This document shows positions 1 to 6,738 of a stretch of DNA of 8,274 bases, in pieces (positions within the stretch are counted from its first letter, which is position 1; each line of letters opens with the position of its first letter). A program made the translations under genes and the position numbers. Location: the NCBI GenBank assembly GCA_047973235.1, contig JBKEBP010000040.1, positions 1-8,274 of the forward strand, given 5' to 3'. The notes under the pieces were generated by a model. The model was not told where the DNA came from. It ran no database searches and saw nothing but the letters and a program-made list of their open reading frames with translations. Source of the stretch: Aequitasia sp047973235. GTDB lineage: Bacteria > Bacillota > Clostridia > Lachnospirales > Lachnospiraceae.

Positions 1-123
1 GAACTAATGCATCGTGAATTTATATTCCAGTACTAAGTGCCTTTCGCAACAGATATGGCGATATCTGCAATTCATCTCACCACTTTAGAAGTCGGAGAAT
101 TCTTGCTTAATAATGTTAAAAAA
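1..123 (-). other. Untranslated leader or spacer at left edge, no gene recognised
   Basis: No convincing gene is seen in the first 370 bases. This part lies downstream of the leftward promoter at 124-152, so it is probably the 5' leader of a minus-strand gene outside the window. It holds a small perfect hairpin, CAGATAT-GGCG-ATATCTG, at 50-67. A 23-codon minus-strand frame at 4-75 exists, but its purine-rich GGTGAG touches the ATG with no spacer, so I do not call it. Whether the leader is regulatory cannot be judged without the downstream gene. Confidence 0.35.
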
Positions 124-152
124 ATTATAGCATACTATGGAAATTATCGCAA
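124..152 (-). promoter_or_regulatory. Strong sigma-A type promoter pointing left, out of the window
   Basis: On the minus strand TTGCGA (152-147) and TATAAT (129-124) are separated by exactly 17 bp, and a TG one base before the -10 gives an extended -10. No gene start with a good ribosome binding site lies between it and the left edge, so it probably drives a gene or RNA beyond position 1. It lies about 90 bp past the terminator of the NlpC/P60 gene, as expected for the next transcription unit. Confidence 0.65.
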
Positions 153-244
153 TAATTATTGATTTCTCAAAACTTATGATGTATATATACGAAATTTCGC
201 CTGTGACTCGATAATAATTTGGGGGAATGGATGAAATACAAGAA

Positions 245-275
245 GAGTGCACTCGGTATGAAACCAAGTGCACTC
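245..275 (-). terminator. Hairpin terminator of the NlpC/P60 gene
   Basis: A perfect 9-bp inverted repeat (245-253 GAGTGCACT and 267-275 AGTGCACTC) is extended by GGT/ACC across one mismatch and has a 5-base loop. It lies about 95 bp after the stop codon of the hydrolase gene. The U-tract on the minus strand is poor (TTCTTGTATTTC), so termination is inferred mainly from position. The 95 bases between stop and hairpin hold no other gene. Confidence 0.5.
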
Positions 276-370
276 AACATCTCTAGAGGGGAGGAGAGAG
301 GATAGTTTTTATTCTCTACACACAAAATATCACGTCTATCTTCTTCCCAACTACCCCTTTGGTATTAAAA

Positions 371-1498
371 TTACCAATATCTAACATAAACCGTTGCTCT
401 TACAGCGCTTATTTTAACAACTTGTCCGGGTAATGGTGCTTCTATCATCTGGCCTCCGCCTATATAAATAGCAACATGTCCCGGCGTCCAACATATGTCA
501 CCCGCTTGTGGTGTTGTAACTATCTGGCCTCCTGACATCTGTGAACCGGATGTCCTTGGTATGCTGATACCGGCTTGGGCATGTGCCCATCGTGTTAGTC
601 CGGAGCAATCCAACTCCACATATGGTGTTGTTCCTCCTAATTTATATGGCGTTCCAAGTTGAGAATATGCTGCAGATACTATAATCTGCGCTTTTGTTGC
701 ATTACTGGGTGCAACATACGTCGAGTTATTACTCACAAGCCCACTTGAACTCCCTGTACTTGTCCCACTGTTTGTCGCAGTTGTTTGAGATTCTATTGCT
801 GCCTGCGCTTCTGCCGCAGCCTGTGCTTCTGCTGCCGCTTGTGCTGCTGCCTCTTCAGCTCTCGCATTCTCTGCTGCCGCCGCCGTTGTTGCTATCTGAG
901 AGCTAAGACTGCCTAACTCGCTTTCAGCTGCTGCAAGCAACTCGTTTACCTCATCCTTTTTTTCATCAAAAGCTACTTGTTCTTCTTCAAGCTTTGCTAG
1001 ATTACCCTCCAACTCCACCTTGAGTTCTGCAACTTGTTGGAGCGTATCATGGTATTCAATTAATTTGTCTCTATCATATTTTTGTACTGTAGAAACATAT
1101 TCCATGCTTGTAATTAAATCGGTAAAGTTCTCGGATTCAAGAAATATGGATAACAATCCTGCATCTCCACCGGACTCAAATATATATTTTATACGAAGCT
1201 TCATATCGCTATACTGTTTATCAGCAATAGCTTTGGCTGCTTCATATTCTTTTTCACTTGTTTTAACAGCTTCATCTGCCTCAAGTATATCTACTTCCAA
1301 CTGATCCATCTGCTCTAGAAAAGTCGTGTACTGTGACTGATAAACTTTAAGTTCTTGCTCTTTTAATGATTGTTGCTCTTCTAATACCTTCTGCTGTTCC
1401 TCCAACTCACTTGATGTTGGATTTGCAGAAACCGGCATTATAACCATACTACTGATTAGCATGGATACGATAATCGAACGAGTAAATCTCTTTCGCAT
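371..1498 (-). CDS. Secreted NlpC/P60 peptidoglycan hydrolase, PcsB/CwlO-like
   Basis: Predicted exported endopeptidase acting on the peptide stems of peptidoglycan; NlpC/P60 enzymes usually cut the D-Glu to diaminoacid bond. From the ATG at 1498 it has 375 residues. Residues 1-25 are a signal peptide (basic start, hydrophobic core, cleavage after PVSA). Residues 29-205 are rich in Glu, Gln and Leu and look like the coiled-coil domain of PcsB/CwlO proteins. Residues 206-237 are an Ala/Glu linker with repeated AAAEAQ, followed by a Ser/Thr/Gly stretch. The C-terminal NlpC/P60 domain (about 268-375) has the catalytic Cys298 in LDCSGL and His341 in PGHVAIYIG. The third polar position is Glu353 (MIEAP), where many relatives have His. 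The ATG is preferred because AAAGGTGG lies 5 nt upstream; an in-frame GTG at 1507 would add three residues. It has its own promoter at 1539-1567. In the related PcsB and CwlO the coiled coil is contacted by FtsEX; that partner is not in the window. Confidence 0.93.
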   Translation of the reverse strand: MRKRFTRSIIVSMLISSMVIMPVSANPTSSELEEQQKVLEEQQSLKEQELKVYQSQYTTFLEQMDQLEVDILEADEAVKTSEKEYEAAKAIADKQYSDMKLRIKYIFESGGDAGLLSIFLESENFTDLITSMEYVSTVQKYDRDKLIEYHDTLQQVAELKVELEGNLAKLEEEQVAFDEKKDEVNELLAAAESELGSLSSQIATTAAAAENARAEEAAAQAAAEAQAAAEAQAAIESQTTATNSGTSTGSSSGLVSNNSTYVAPSNATKAQIIVSAAYSQLGTPYKLGGTTPYVELDCSGLTRWAHAQAGISIPRTSGSQMSGGQIVTTPQAGDICWTPGHVAIYIGGGQMIEAPLPGQVVKISAVRATVYVRYW

Positions 1499-1538
1499 AT
1501 TATCCACCTTTCACCTGATTTCCCCATATTTTGTATCA

Positions 1539-1567
1539 ATTATAAACTCAAACACAAAATATTGCAA
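1539..1567 (-). promoter_or_regulatory. Promoter of the NlpC/P60 gene
   Basis: TTGCAA (1567-1562) and TATAAT (1544-1539) on the minus strand, spaced by 17 bp. This puts the transcription start near 1532, about 20 nt before the AAAGGTGG ribosome binding site. No terminator separates it from the DUF2007 gene upstream, so read-through from that gene may also contribute. Confidence 0.7.
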
Positions 1568-1591
1568 GCAAATTAGAAAATACGTGAATAA

Positions 1592-1960
1592 TTATCGTAT
1601 TATTAACATTAAGGCTATAATCACTCCTAAAAATATGGCTGCAATAGAAAATCTCGCAAGCCATATTGCCGTCTTACTATAATTGACTTTATCTTGGTCT
1701 CTATTATTTTCACCAAGTATTCCTGCAGTATGTAGTAGTTGATTTGCTTTTTCTAAATCATTGTCTGATACAAATATTTCTTCACCAATACTATAACTCT
1801 TAATGTACATGTCCATCATCTTACCTTTACCAATAGGCTGTTTATAGGCTCGAATATTATTAGCTTGTAAGATTAACATGACCTGCTCTGCTTGTTCACT
1901 ACTGTAAGATGATATCAATTCTTTCGGATCCTTAATCGTGTCTTTTACACTTTCACTCAT
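1592..1960 (-). CDS. DUF2007-type protein with C-terminal membrane anchor
   Basis: A 122-residue protein. Residues about 12-78 match the pattern of DUF2007 ('putative prokaryotic signal transducing protein'): an N-terminal strand, a helix with EQAEQVMLILQANNI, a middle strand, and a C-terminal VSDNDLEKANQLL helix. Members are small ferredoxin-like folds without a proven biochemical role. Residues about 98-121 form one hydrophobic membrane segment after a charged linker, so the domain should sit in the cytoplasm anchored by its C-terminus. The ATG at 1960 follows a modest TGAGGT site 4 nt upstream. The gene has a plausible promoter at 2011-2039, and the NlpC/P60 gene follows 94 bp downstream. 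Family assignment is by recalled pattern; the function is unknown. Confidence 0.85.
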   Translation of the reverse strand: MSESVKDTIKDPKELISSYSSEQAEQVMLILQANNIRAYKQPIGKGKMMDMYIKSYSIGEEIFVSDNDLEKANQLLHTAGILGENNRDQDKVNYSKTAIWLARFSIAAIFLGVIIALMLIIR

Positions 1961-2010
1961 GTTTACCTCATTTTAATCTTTTCATCATATTTCGTACACA
2001 CTTATTCGTT

Positions 2011-2039
2011 ATTATAAAATTGCTGTTTGGCAAATACAA
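2011..2039 (-). promoter_or_regulatory. Probable promoter of the DUF2007 gene
   Basis: TATAAT (2016-2011) preceded at 17 bp by a weak TTGTAT (2039-2034) on the minus strand. Transcription would start near 2004, about 44 nt before the ATG. The -35 box lies just beyond the hairpin that ends the upstream small gene. Confidence 0.5.
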
Positions 2040-2045
2040 ACTTTA

Positions 2046-2090
2046 GAGGCTGCATTATGGTGTTCTACGCGTAACACCGAATGCAGCCTC
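2046..2090 (-). terminator. Long hairpin terminator after the small membrane protein gene
   Basis: The outer stem is 10 perfect bp (2046-2055 GAGGCTGCAT with 2081-2090 ATGCAGCCTC). Past an asymmetric internal loop there is a 6-bp inner stem, GGTGTT (2059-2064) with AACACC (2073-2078). It lies 10 bp after the stop of the 43-aa gene. The minus-strand tail TAAAGTTTGTATTTG is only moderately U-rich, so another structural role is possible. Confidence 0.6.
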
Positions 2091-2099
2091 GTCTAATGC

Positions 2100-2231
2100 C
2101 TAAAGCCAAGATTCGTTTTCTTCATCTTCCTTTTTCTTATCGCTTTTGCTTTGTCTTTTATCTATAATCAATGCACACACCGCTGCAACAATCACCATTA
2201 CAACTACCAAAACTACCAACATGCTATCCAA
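2100..2231 (-). CDS. Small single-pass membrane protein, 43 aa, TTG start
   Basis: Residues 4-23 are an almost purely hydrophobic segment (SMLVVLVVVMVIVAAVCALI). A highly charged tail follows, lysine-rich and then acidic, ending in ESWL. The likely start is TTG at 2231, with a strong AAAGGAG site (2246-2240) 8 nt upstream; an internal ATG at 2222 lacks such spacing. A promoter lies upstream at 2273-2302 and a hairpin 10 bp downstream, so this is a complete one-gene unit. The basic residues after the membrane span suggest the tail faces the cytoplasm. I do not recognise a family. It could be a small regulator or scaffold of a membrane complex, but that is speculation. The expression signals are the main support that it is real. 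Confidence 0.75.
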   Translation of the reverse strand: MDSMLVVLVVVMVIVAAVCALIIDKRQSKSDKKKEDEENESWL

Positions 2232-2272
2232 AGTGCTTACTCCTTTCGCCTTAAACGCTAATTCTAAAAGCT

Positions 2273-2302
2273 ATTATATCAGAAAACTATACATTTATAC
2301 AA
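2273..2302 (-). promoter_or_regulatory. Promoter of the 43-aa membrane protein gene
   Basis: TATAAT (2278-2273), preceded by TGA, with TTGTAT (2302-2297) 18 bp upstream on the minus strand. The start would fall near 2266, about 20 nt before the AAAGGAG ribosome binding site. Confidence 0.6.
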
Positions 2303-2334
2303 GATAACATTGTATTATAGTTACAAGTGATTAA

Positions 2335-2362
2335 CATTAAGTACCCTTTTGGATACTAAATG
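2335..2362 (-). terminator. Hairpin after the padR-DUF4180 gene, possible operon terminator
   Basis: On the minus strand a 12-bp stem with one mismatch and one G-U pair closes an AAAA loop (2351-2362 pairs with 2335-2346). It lies 71 bp after the stop of the PadR gene and just before the promoter of the next unit, which suits a terminator. The following TTAATC is a poor U-tract, so efficiency is uncertain. The rest of 2363-2432 shows nothing notable. Confidence 0.4.
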
Positions 2363-2432
2363 TCAGTTCTATATTCCCATGCATTTGATATTGCGCACAG
2401 CCAGGATTGCTCAACCAACTAATATGAGTCCT

Positions 2433-3353
2433 TTAGTGCGGACTTGTCAGCCAGCTTTCTGCCTCATGTGTTGATGCAAAAGTGCGAAACTCATTTCCAC
2501 GATTAGCTTCAGATAGGAACTCACTTAGTCGTCCCTCTGTTTCGCTAATGTCAATAACTGCTGCTGTCTTAATATTATAGTTTCCGAGCTTCTGTAAAAC
2601 TAGACCCGCCAAACGAGTTGATAAACGCAGAAAATCATCTGATAGACAATCAAATGGTAGTAGCAGTAAGTTGCTACCACTCTCCGCACAAGCTGCTACT
2701 AAATCCACACCGTCTTGCTCTGACATGATCTGGCCCTCTGTCACGGTTACGTATGTGTATCCTTCTTTTTTAATTGATTTGTATTTCATCTTATTTATCA
2801 CTCCATCCCGCTTACTTACTTCATCTGTAACTACCGACAAGGCTTTATTTTTGACATCTTCAATCCATTCTTTTTCTATTTCATAGGACTTAATAAGTAC
2901 GTCCTTTGCTAAGTCATTAACCACAGTAGTAAACTCATTATTATCCACTATAGGTTCCCAGTTTTTAACCATATAGAACTGATCATTTACTTCATTCTCA
3001 TACTGCATAATAATACTCTCCAACTCAGGTTTAGTTAGGTTTCCGGCAAAAATTAATTGCAGTAAAAAAGGTCTTCTTACTTCAGGTGTTTGCGGATATT
3101 CAAGCGATAAATCATGCAGTTTCATTTTTCCATGTTCAGTGATTGTATATTCCTTCTTGGTTGGATGTGAATCCTCATGAAGTATCTTGGAAGTAATGAA
3201 CCCTTCATCCAGTAAACTCGAAAGCGCCTTATATATTTGATTGTTGTTTCCTGACCAATATATTATCGGTGAATTCTGCATAATCTTCTTTATATCATAT
3301 CCCGTCATTGGATTGATATTAAAAAGTCCTAACATAGCATGTTTTATGTCCAT
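2433..3353 (-). CDS. PadR-family regulator fused to a DUF4180 domain
   Basis: A 306-residue cytoplasmic DNA-binding protein. Residues 1-85 form a PadR winged helix (starts MDIKHAMLGLF, with GYDIKKIM, a recognition region around QIYKALSSLLDEGFI and a wing near KKEYTITEHGK). Residues about 90-170 resemble the helical C-terminal dimerisation region of longer PadR proteins. Residues about 193-303 match DUF4180 (GYTYVTV, LRLSTRLAGLVLQKLGNYNI, IDISE, FLSEANRG, SWL); this domain is usually a separate small protein of unknown function. The start has AAGGAGA 7 nt upstream. The gene is last in the transporter operon, 77 bp after the DUF169 gene, and that gap holds a dyad of PadR-operator type. I infer that it represses its own operon in response to a ligand, perhaps sensed by DUF4180. 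The ligand is unknown. Confidence 0.9.
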   Translation of the reverse strand: MDIKHAMLGLFNINPMTGYDIKKIMQNSPIIYWSGNNNQIYKALSSLLDEGFITSKILHEDSHPTKKEYTITEHGKMKLHDLSLEYPQTPEVRRPFLLQLIFAGNLTKPELESIIMQYENEVNDQFYMVKNWEPIVDNNEFTTVVNDLAKDVLIKSYEIEKEWIEDVKNKALSVVTDEVSKRDGVINKMKYKSIKKEGYTYVTVTEGQIMSEQDGVDLVAACAESGSNLLLLPFDCLSDDFLRLSTRLAGLVLQKLGNYNIKTAAVIDISETEGRLSEFLSEANRGNEFRTFASTHEAESWLTSPH

Positions 3354-3375
3354 AACATATCTCCTTTCTTTTTTG

Positions 3376-3402
3376 ATATGTTAATAGCAACATATGTTAC
3401 AT
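3376..3402. promoter_or_regulatory. Inverted repeat of PadR-operator type before the regulator gene
   Basis: A perfect dyad ATATGTT-6 nt-AACATAT spans 3376-3395. Read as ATGT-N8-ACAT it matches the spacing reported for several PadR operators. A second overlapping element, ATGT-T-ACAT, follows at 3394-3402. It lies 23-49 bp upstream of the PadR start codon. Binding is inferred. I see no clear -10/-35 pair here, so whether an internal promoter exists is open. Confidence 0.5.
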
Positions 3403-3430
3403 GATAACGCAAGCATTATTTAACCTTATT

Positions 3431-4258
3431 CTAATATCCTACATCCGGGTCCAAATCTATCTCTTTTCCATTTTGTTTAAATCTTTCAATTATTTCCAAC
3501 TTTCTTTTTTTGTTATCAGTTGTGTTCATTGTTCCAAAAATCCCCTGAACTAACTCATCCAACTTTTCAAATGGAATGGACACTCCCATCTCACTATCTT
3601 CCCATTTGCAAAGCATCCTAGTACTCGGACAAAAAGTACTAATATTCATATCTCCACTCTTCATTGGAACAACCGTAAGTTCTGAACAGACGGCCTGCAT
3701 ACCACCCATATCTAACTTGGGTTTGACACCGTAACGATACACATATCCCTGAGATAACCTCATAGCCTGATAGGGATTCACAATGAATATAATAACATCC
3801 GGAACTATCGGAAAGTCATTCAAATTACCAACCAAAACTCCATATGCCGTTGTTACATCATGCCTAAAGCTTTGTATAGATTCACGCATCCTTCTTGCAC
3901 TCGACTTTGAACCATAGAGGTTGTATGAAAAATACTCTTCTCCACTTTCTATTTTACTATTACTATTTTCCAATGCCAATGCCGTAGTCGCACCATCGCA
4001 TATATGATTTTCCAATGTGGACTTTAACACCTCTCCTTTGCCGGCACGTAGAACCATCTGACAATACGAAGCTTTGCCTTTCATAACCGGTATCTCACAC
4101 TCGGCAAACTCAGACTTATCAAAAAAAATCTTTACCGCTACCGGATGATATTTTAGGCCTAATCCAATTTCCAGATTATCTGAATCTTCTTTCATTTTAT
4201 TTCTATCTAAAATTGATTTGTTCATACCGAAATCGATATTTTTATTCTTATATGGCAT
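3431..4258 (-). CDS. DUF169 protein encoded within the ECF transporter operon
   Basis: A 275-residue protein with the pattern of DUF169 (COG2043): the LGLKYHPVAVKIF opening (33-45), a cysteine-containing centre (SYCQMVLRAGKGE, NHICDGA), VPDVIIFIVNPYQAMRLSQGYVY (152-174, a family hallmark), QAVCSELTVVP and a C-terminal cysteine segment (FCPSTRMLC). Six cysteines lie at 54, 66, 87, 191, 210 and 217. No signal peptide or membrane span is seen, so it is probably cytoplasmic. The first 25 residues precede the recognisable domain; the ATG at 4258 has AGGAGG 10 nt upstream, and Met12 is a possible later start. It follows the EcfT gene by 19 bp, and its ribosome binding site sits just after the EcfT stop. 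The family function is not established. From context it may bind, modify or sense the transported compound. Confidence 0.88.
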   Translation of the reverse strand: MPYKNKNIDFGMNKSILDRNKMKEDSDNLEIGLGLKYHPVAVKIFFDKSEFAECEIPVMKGKASYCQMVLRAGKGEVLKSTLENHICDGATTALALENSNSKIESGEEYFSYNLYGSKSSARRMRESIQSFRHDVTTAYGVLVGNLNDFPIVPDVIIFIVNPYQAMRLSQGYVYRYGVKPKLDMGGMQAVCSELTVVPMKSGDMNISTFCPSTRMLCKWEDSEMGVSIPFEKLDELVQGIFGTMNTTDNKKRKLEIIERFKQNGKEIDLDPDVGY

Positions 4259-4277
4259 ATTTTTTGTTCCTCCTTTT

Positions 4278-5054
4278 TTAGAATCCTAATCCGAATACAA
4301 AAGTGTTTGTAAGTATTGTACCTAAAAGCATACTTATTAATACCAAACAACATACTGCAAGCGCAATATTCTCGCTCTTCCCATAATTAACATCTTTATA
4401 GTAACTTCTTTTAGGCGATGAACAAAATGCTCTTGCCTCCATCGCAATTGCCACTCGTTCTCCTGAACGAATTGCCTGAACCATCATAGGAAACAAGTAC
4501 GTCGGTAGCTTAAACAAAGCAAAAATCTTGCCTTTTCTTCCCCCAGCTGCCCTTACCTCATGAGCTATCTGCACTTTTTGAAATTCACTGTGAAACATGG
4601 GTACATATCTATATGCTACCAAGAAACTGTATCCCGCCTGTGGTGGTACTTTCCAATATTTTATCAGACTTACCGCCAAATCTGATGGTTCCGTTGTCTT
4701 GCTAAAGATAAATGCTGCATATGCAAAACCTATCATTCGCAACGAAAGAGATACTGCCAGTACAATATCAGATGTAAGTATACCAAATATTCCGATCGTG
4801 AAATCTCCAGTTTGGTTTATTGCTCGTGTAAATACTAGGAAAATGCACAAACAAAATGCTGATAGCACTATTACTTTCATACTTGTTATGAATTTTAAAA
4901 TGCTGATATCCGCAAATAATATTCCTGATATTATTATAAAAGCCAGCGTTAACATTGGGAAAATAATGTCCTTGCTAAAGGAAACAGGGATGACCAACAC
5001 AATAAGCATCCATATTTTGCATATAGGATTAATTCTATAAAGTAAATCTCTCAT
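4278..5054 (-). CDS. ykoC: ECF transporter transmembrane component EcfT (CbiQ/YkoC family)
   Basis: Integral membrane scaffold that couples ATP hydrolysis to the toppling of the S component. From the ATG at 5054 it has 258 residues, normal for EcfT. Hydrophobic segments lie at about 13-27, 31-48, 60-77, 90-118 and 230-250, with a long cytoplasmic coupling region between the last two. The two coupling motifs, usually ending Ala-Arg-Gly, read EVRA (166-169) and EARA (206-209) here, so Gly is replaced by Ala in both. The start is fixed by AAGGAGG 6 nt upstream; an ATG at 5060 touches that site and is unlikely. The gene overlaps the ATPase gene by 20 nt, implying translational coupling. The symbol is by analogy with B. 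subtilis ykoEDC, since EcfT alone does not define the substrate. Confidence 0.9.
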   Translation of the reverse strand: MRDLLYRINPICKIWMLIVLVIPVSFSKDIIFPMLTLAFIIISGILFADISILKFITSMKVIVLSAFCLCIFLVFTRAINQTGDFTIGIFGILTSDIVLAVSLSLRMIGFAYAAFIFSKTTEPSDLAVSLIKYWKVPPQAGYSFLVAYRYVPMFHSEFQKVQIAHEVRAAGGRKGKIFALFKLPTYLFPMMVQAIRSGERVAIAMEARAFCSSPKRSYYKDVNYGKSENIALAVCCLVLISMLLGTILTNTFVFGLGF

Positions 5055-6738
5055 ATACATCCTCCTTAGCAGTTAACTGGATATCAATGCCTGTCAAGTC
5101 CTTATAATATTCTGAGACGCGAAACCAAAATGGAAATTTGGAATTAGACAACTCTTTACCCTCTTTTATACTATCAAAATACTTTGTTGGTGTGCCATAA
5201 AAAATACATTTACCATGATCCATCTTAAGAATTTTAGAACTATATCTATAAACATGCTCTAAATTATGGGTAATCATCAAAATAGTCATTCCTTCTTGAT
5301 TTAAAGAACTCATCAGTTCCATAAGTTCTTCTTGATTTTGTTCATCTTGACCAAAAGTCGGCTCATCTAAAATTAAAATCTTTTGTTTTCTAGTTAAGAC
5401 TGATGCCACACTTAATCTCCTCTTTTCGCCTTCACTTAAAGCAAATGGACTCAATTCTCTTTTATCGGTTAGTGAAAATTGTGCTAAGAGTTCTTCTGTT
5501 CTTTCTTTAACATCCTCTTCGGACTGCTTCTGCTTCCTCAAACTATATGAAATTTCCTCCTCTACGCTATTGCATATAAATTGCCATTCAGGGTTTTGAA
5601 AAGATATACTAGCATAATCCCAACAGCGTTTTCGAAGTTTTCTTATACTATGTCCATATAATGAAACTTCTCCACGGAATTTTTTCTCTATTCCCAAAAG
5701 ACTATGAACAAAAGTTGTTTTACCTGCACCATTATGTCCCAGAATAGAAACCATTTCACCTTCCATAACCTCTACATTGATGTCACTTAGAATTTCCTTG
5801 CCACTTTCTCTATCTGAAAAGGATAGTCCGTCTACAGTAATTGCTTTTTCCTTACTTTCACATTGACACCTTTTATCCGGCATAGAGGCTTCCTTCAATT
5901 CCTTAGTTGACAGATATTCAGCCACTTGTAAAGCATCTTCTAAGATATCCTCTTGCTTATCATTTAAATTTCTACAGAAATCCATTGCCGGTGGTATGCA
6001 TATATCCGAATCATTTTTTATCAGGTACTTTAACCCATCATATGGTTCACCTTCATAAACAACTTCTCCATCTCTTTTTAAAACAATAACGTGATTAACG
6101 TTCTTCCACAAATTCTCTAATTGATGTTCTACTATAAGGATTGTTTTATGATATTCTTTTCGAAGTACATTTAACAAATCAAAAAATTCCTTAGCATTAT
6201 TTGTATCCATATTTGCGGTCGGTTCGTCAAAAATCAAAAATGGGGGATCACATGCCAGTATAGATGCAATAGCAACCTTTTGTTTTTCACCACCTGATAA
6301 TGTATGAAGAGTCCTATGCTTTAAGTCTCTTATGTTCAATAACTTAAGTGCGTCATTTATCCTCTGTTCCATACCATCACGCGAAATATTGATATTTTCC
6401 ATTCCAAAGGCAACCTCATCAGCAACCGTGTATGTACAAAATTGCGTATCAGGATTTTGGAATACAAATCCCGCTTTCTGTGCCATTTGATTTAGTTCTA
6501 AATCAGAAAGCCTTTCTTCACCATGCCTAAAATCCCCGGAAATTTTTCCGGGGATATGAGTAGGAATAATATTCATTAAAGCTGAAATAAGAGTACTCTT
6601 TCCTGAACCCGAAGGTCCCAAAAGAAGATTGATTTCATCCTCTTTTATACTTATATTCAATTCTTTTAACGTTGCATCTTTGTCATTTTCATATGTGAAT
6701 GACAAGTTATATGTCTTATAATCACCTTTATTTATCAT
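5035..6738 (-). CDS. ykoD: Double-domain ECF transporter ATPase (EcfA1-A2 fusion, YkoD-like)
   Basis: Cytoplasmic ATPase with two ABC domains in one 567-residue chain. Domain 1 has Walker A GPSGSGKST (41-49), Q-loop FQNPDTQF (93-100), signature LSGGEKQ (147-153), Walker B FLIFDEPT (167-174) and His205. Domain 2 has Walker A GHNGAGKTT (334-342), Q-loop FQNPEWQF (380-387), signature LSEGEKR (434-440), Walker B ILILDEPT (454-461) and His491. All catalytic residues are intact; the second signature has Glu for the first Gly. A linker of about 60 residues joins the domains, and a tail of about 45 residues follows the second. The ATG at 6738 is chosen because ATGA overlaps the stop of the S-component gene, a usual coupled arrangement; an upstream in-frame codon at 6825 would give a 29-residue extension buried in the previous gene. 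Fused A1A2 chains are typical of substrate-dedicated ECF systems. Confidence 0.93.
   Translation of the reverse strand: MINKGDYKTYNLSFTYENDKDATLKELNISIKEDEINLLLGPSGSGKSTLISALMNIIPTHIPGKISGDFRHGEERLSDLELNQMAQKAGFVFQNPDTQFCTYTVADEVAFGMENINISRDGMEQRINDALKLLNIRDLKHRTLHTLSGGEKQKVAIASILACDPPFLIFDEPTANMDTNNAKEFFDLLNVLRKEYHKTILIVEHQLENLWKNVNHVIVLKRDGEVVYEGEPYDGLKYLIKNDSDICIPPAMDFCRNLNDKQEDILEDALQVAEYLSTKELKEASMPDKRCQCESKEKAITVDGLSFSDRESGKEILSDINVEVMEGEMVSILGHNGAGKTTFVHSLLGIEKKFRGEVSLYGHSIRKLRKRCWDYASISFQNPEWQFICNSVEEEISYSLRKQKQSEEDVKERTEELLAQFSLTDKRELSPFALSEGEKRRLSVASVLTRKQKILILDEPTFGQDEQNQEELMELMSSLNQEGMTILMITHNLEHVYRYSSKILKMDHGKCIFYGTPTKYFDSIKEGKELSNSKFPFWFRVSEYYKDLTGIDIQLTAKEDVYERFTL

Noticed and set aside
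4..75. 23-codon minus-strand frame after the left promoter
   Set aside because: The GGTGAG touches the ATG with no spacer, and the residue composition is not protein-like.
85..273. 62-residue minus-strand reading frame near the left edge
   Set aside because: It crosses the terminator and the promoter at 124-152, has no ribosome binding site, and its composition is that of AT-rich noncoding DNA.
359..377. TTGGTA/TACCAA hairpin over the stop codon of the hydrolase gene
   Set aside because: A 6-bp AT-rich stem with no U-tract on the minus strand; the hairpin at 245-275 is the better terminator.
780..870. Short repeated units suggestive of a tandem repeat
   Set aside because: They are codons of the AAAEAQ linker of the hydrolase, low-complexity coding sequence rather than an independent repeat element.
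694..906. Leucine-rich plus-strand frame
   Set aside because: It is the antisense of the Ala/Glu linker of the NlpC/P60 gene; the low-complexity codons explain the long open frame.
4597..5040. 147-codon plus-strand frame
   Set aside because: It lies wholly opposite the EcfT gene, which has clear family motifs, and lacks its own signals.
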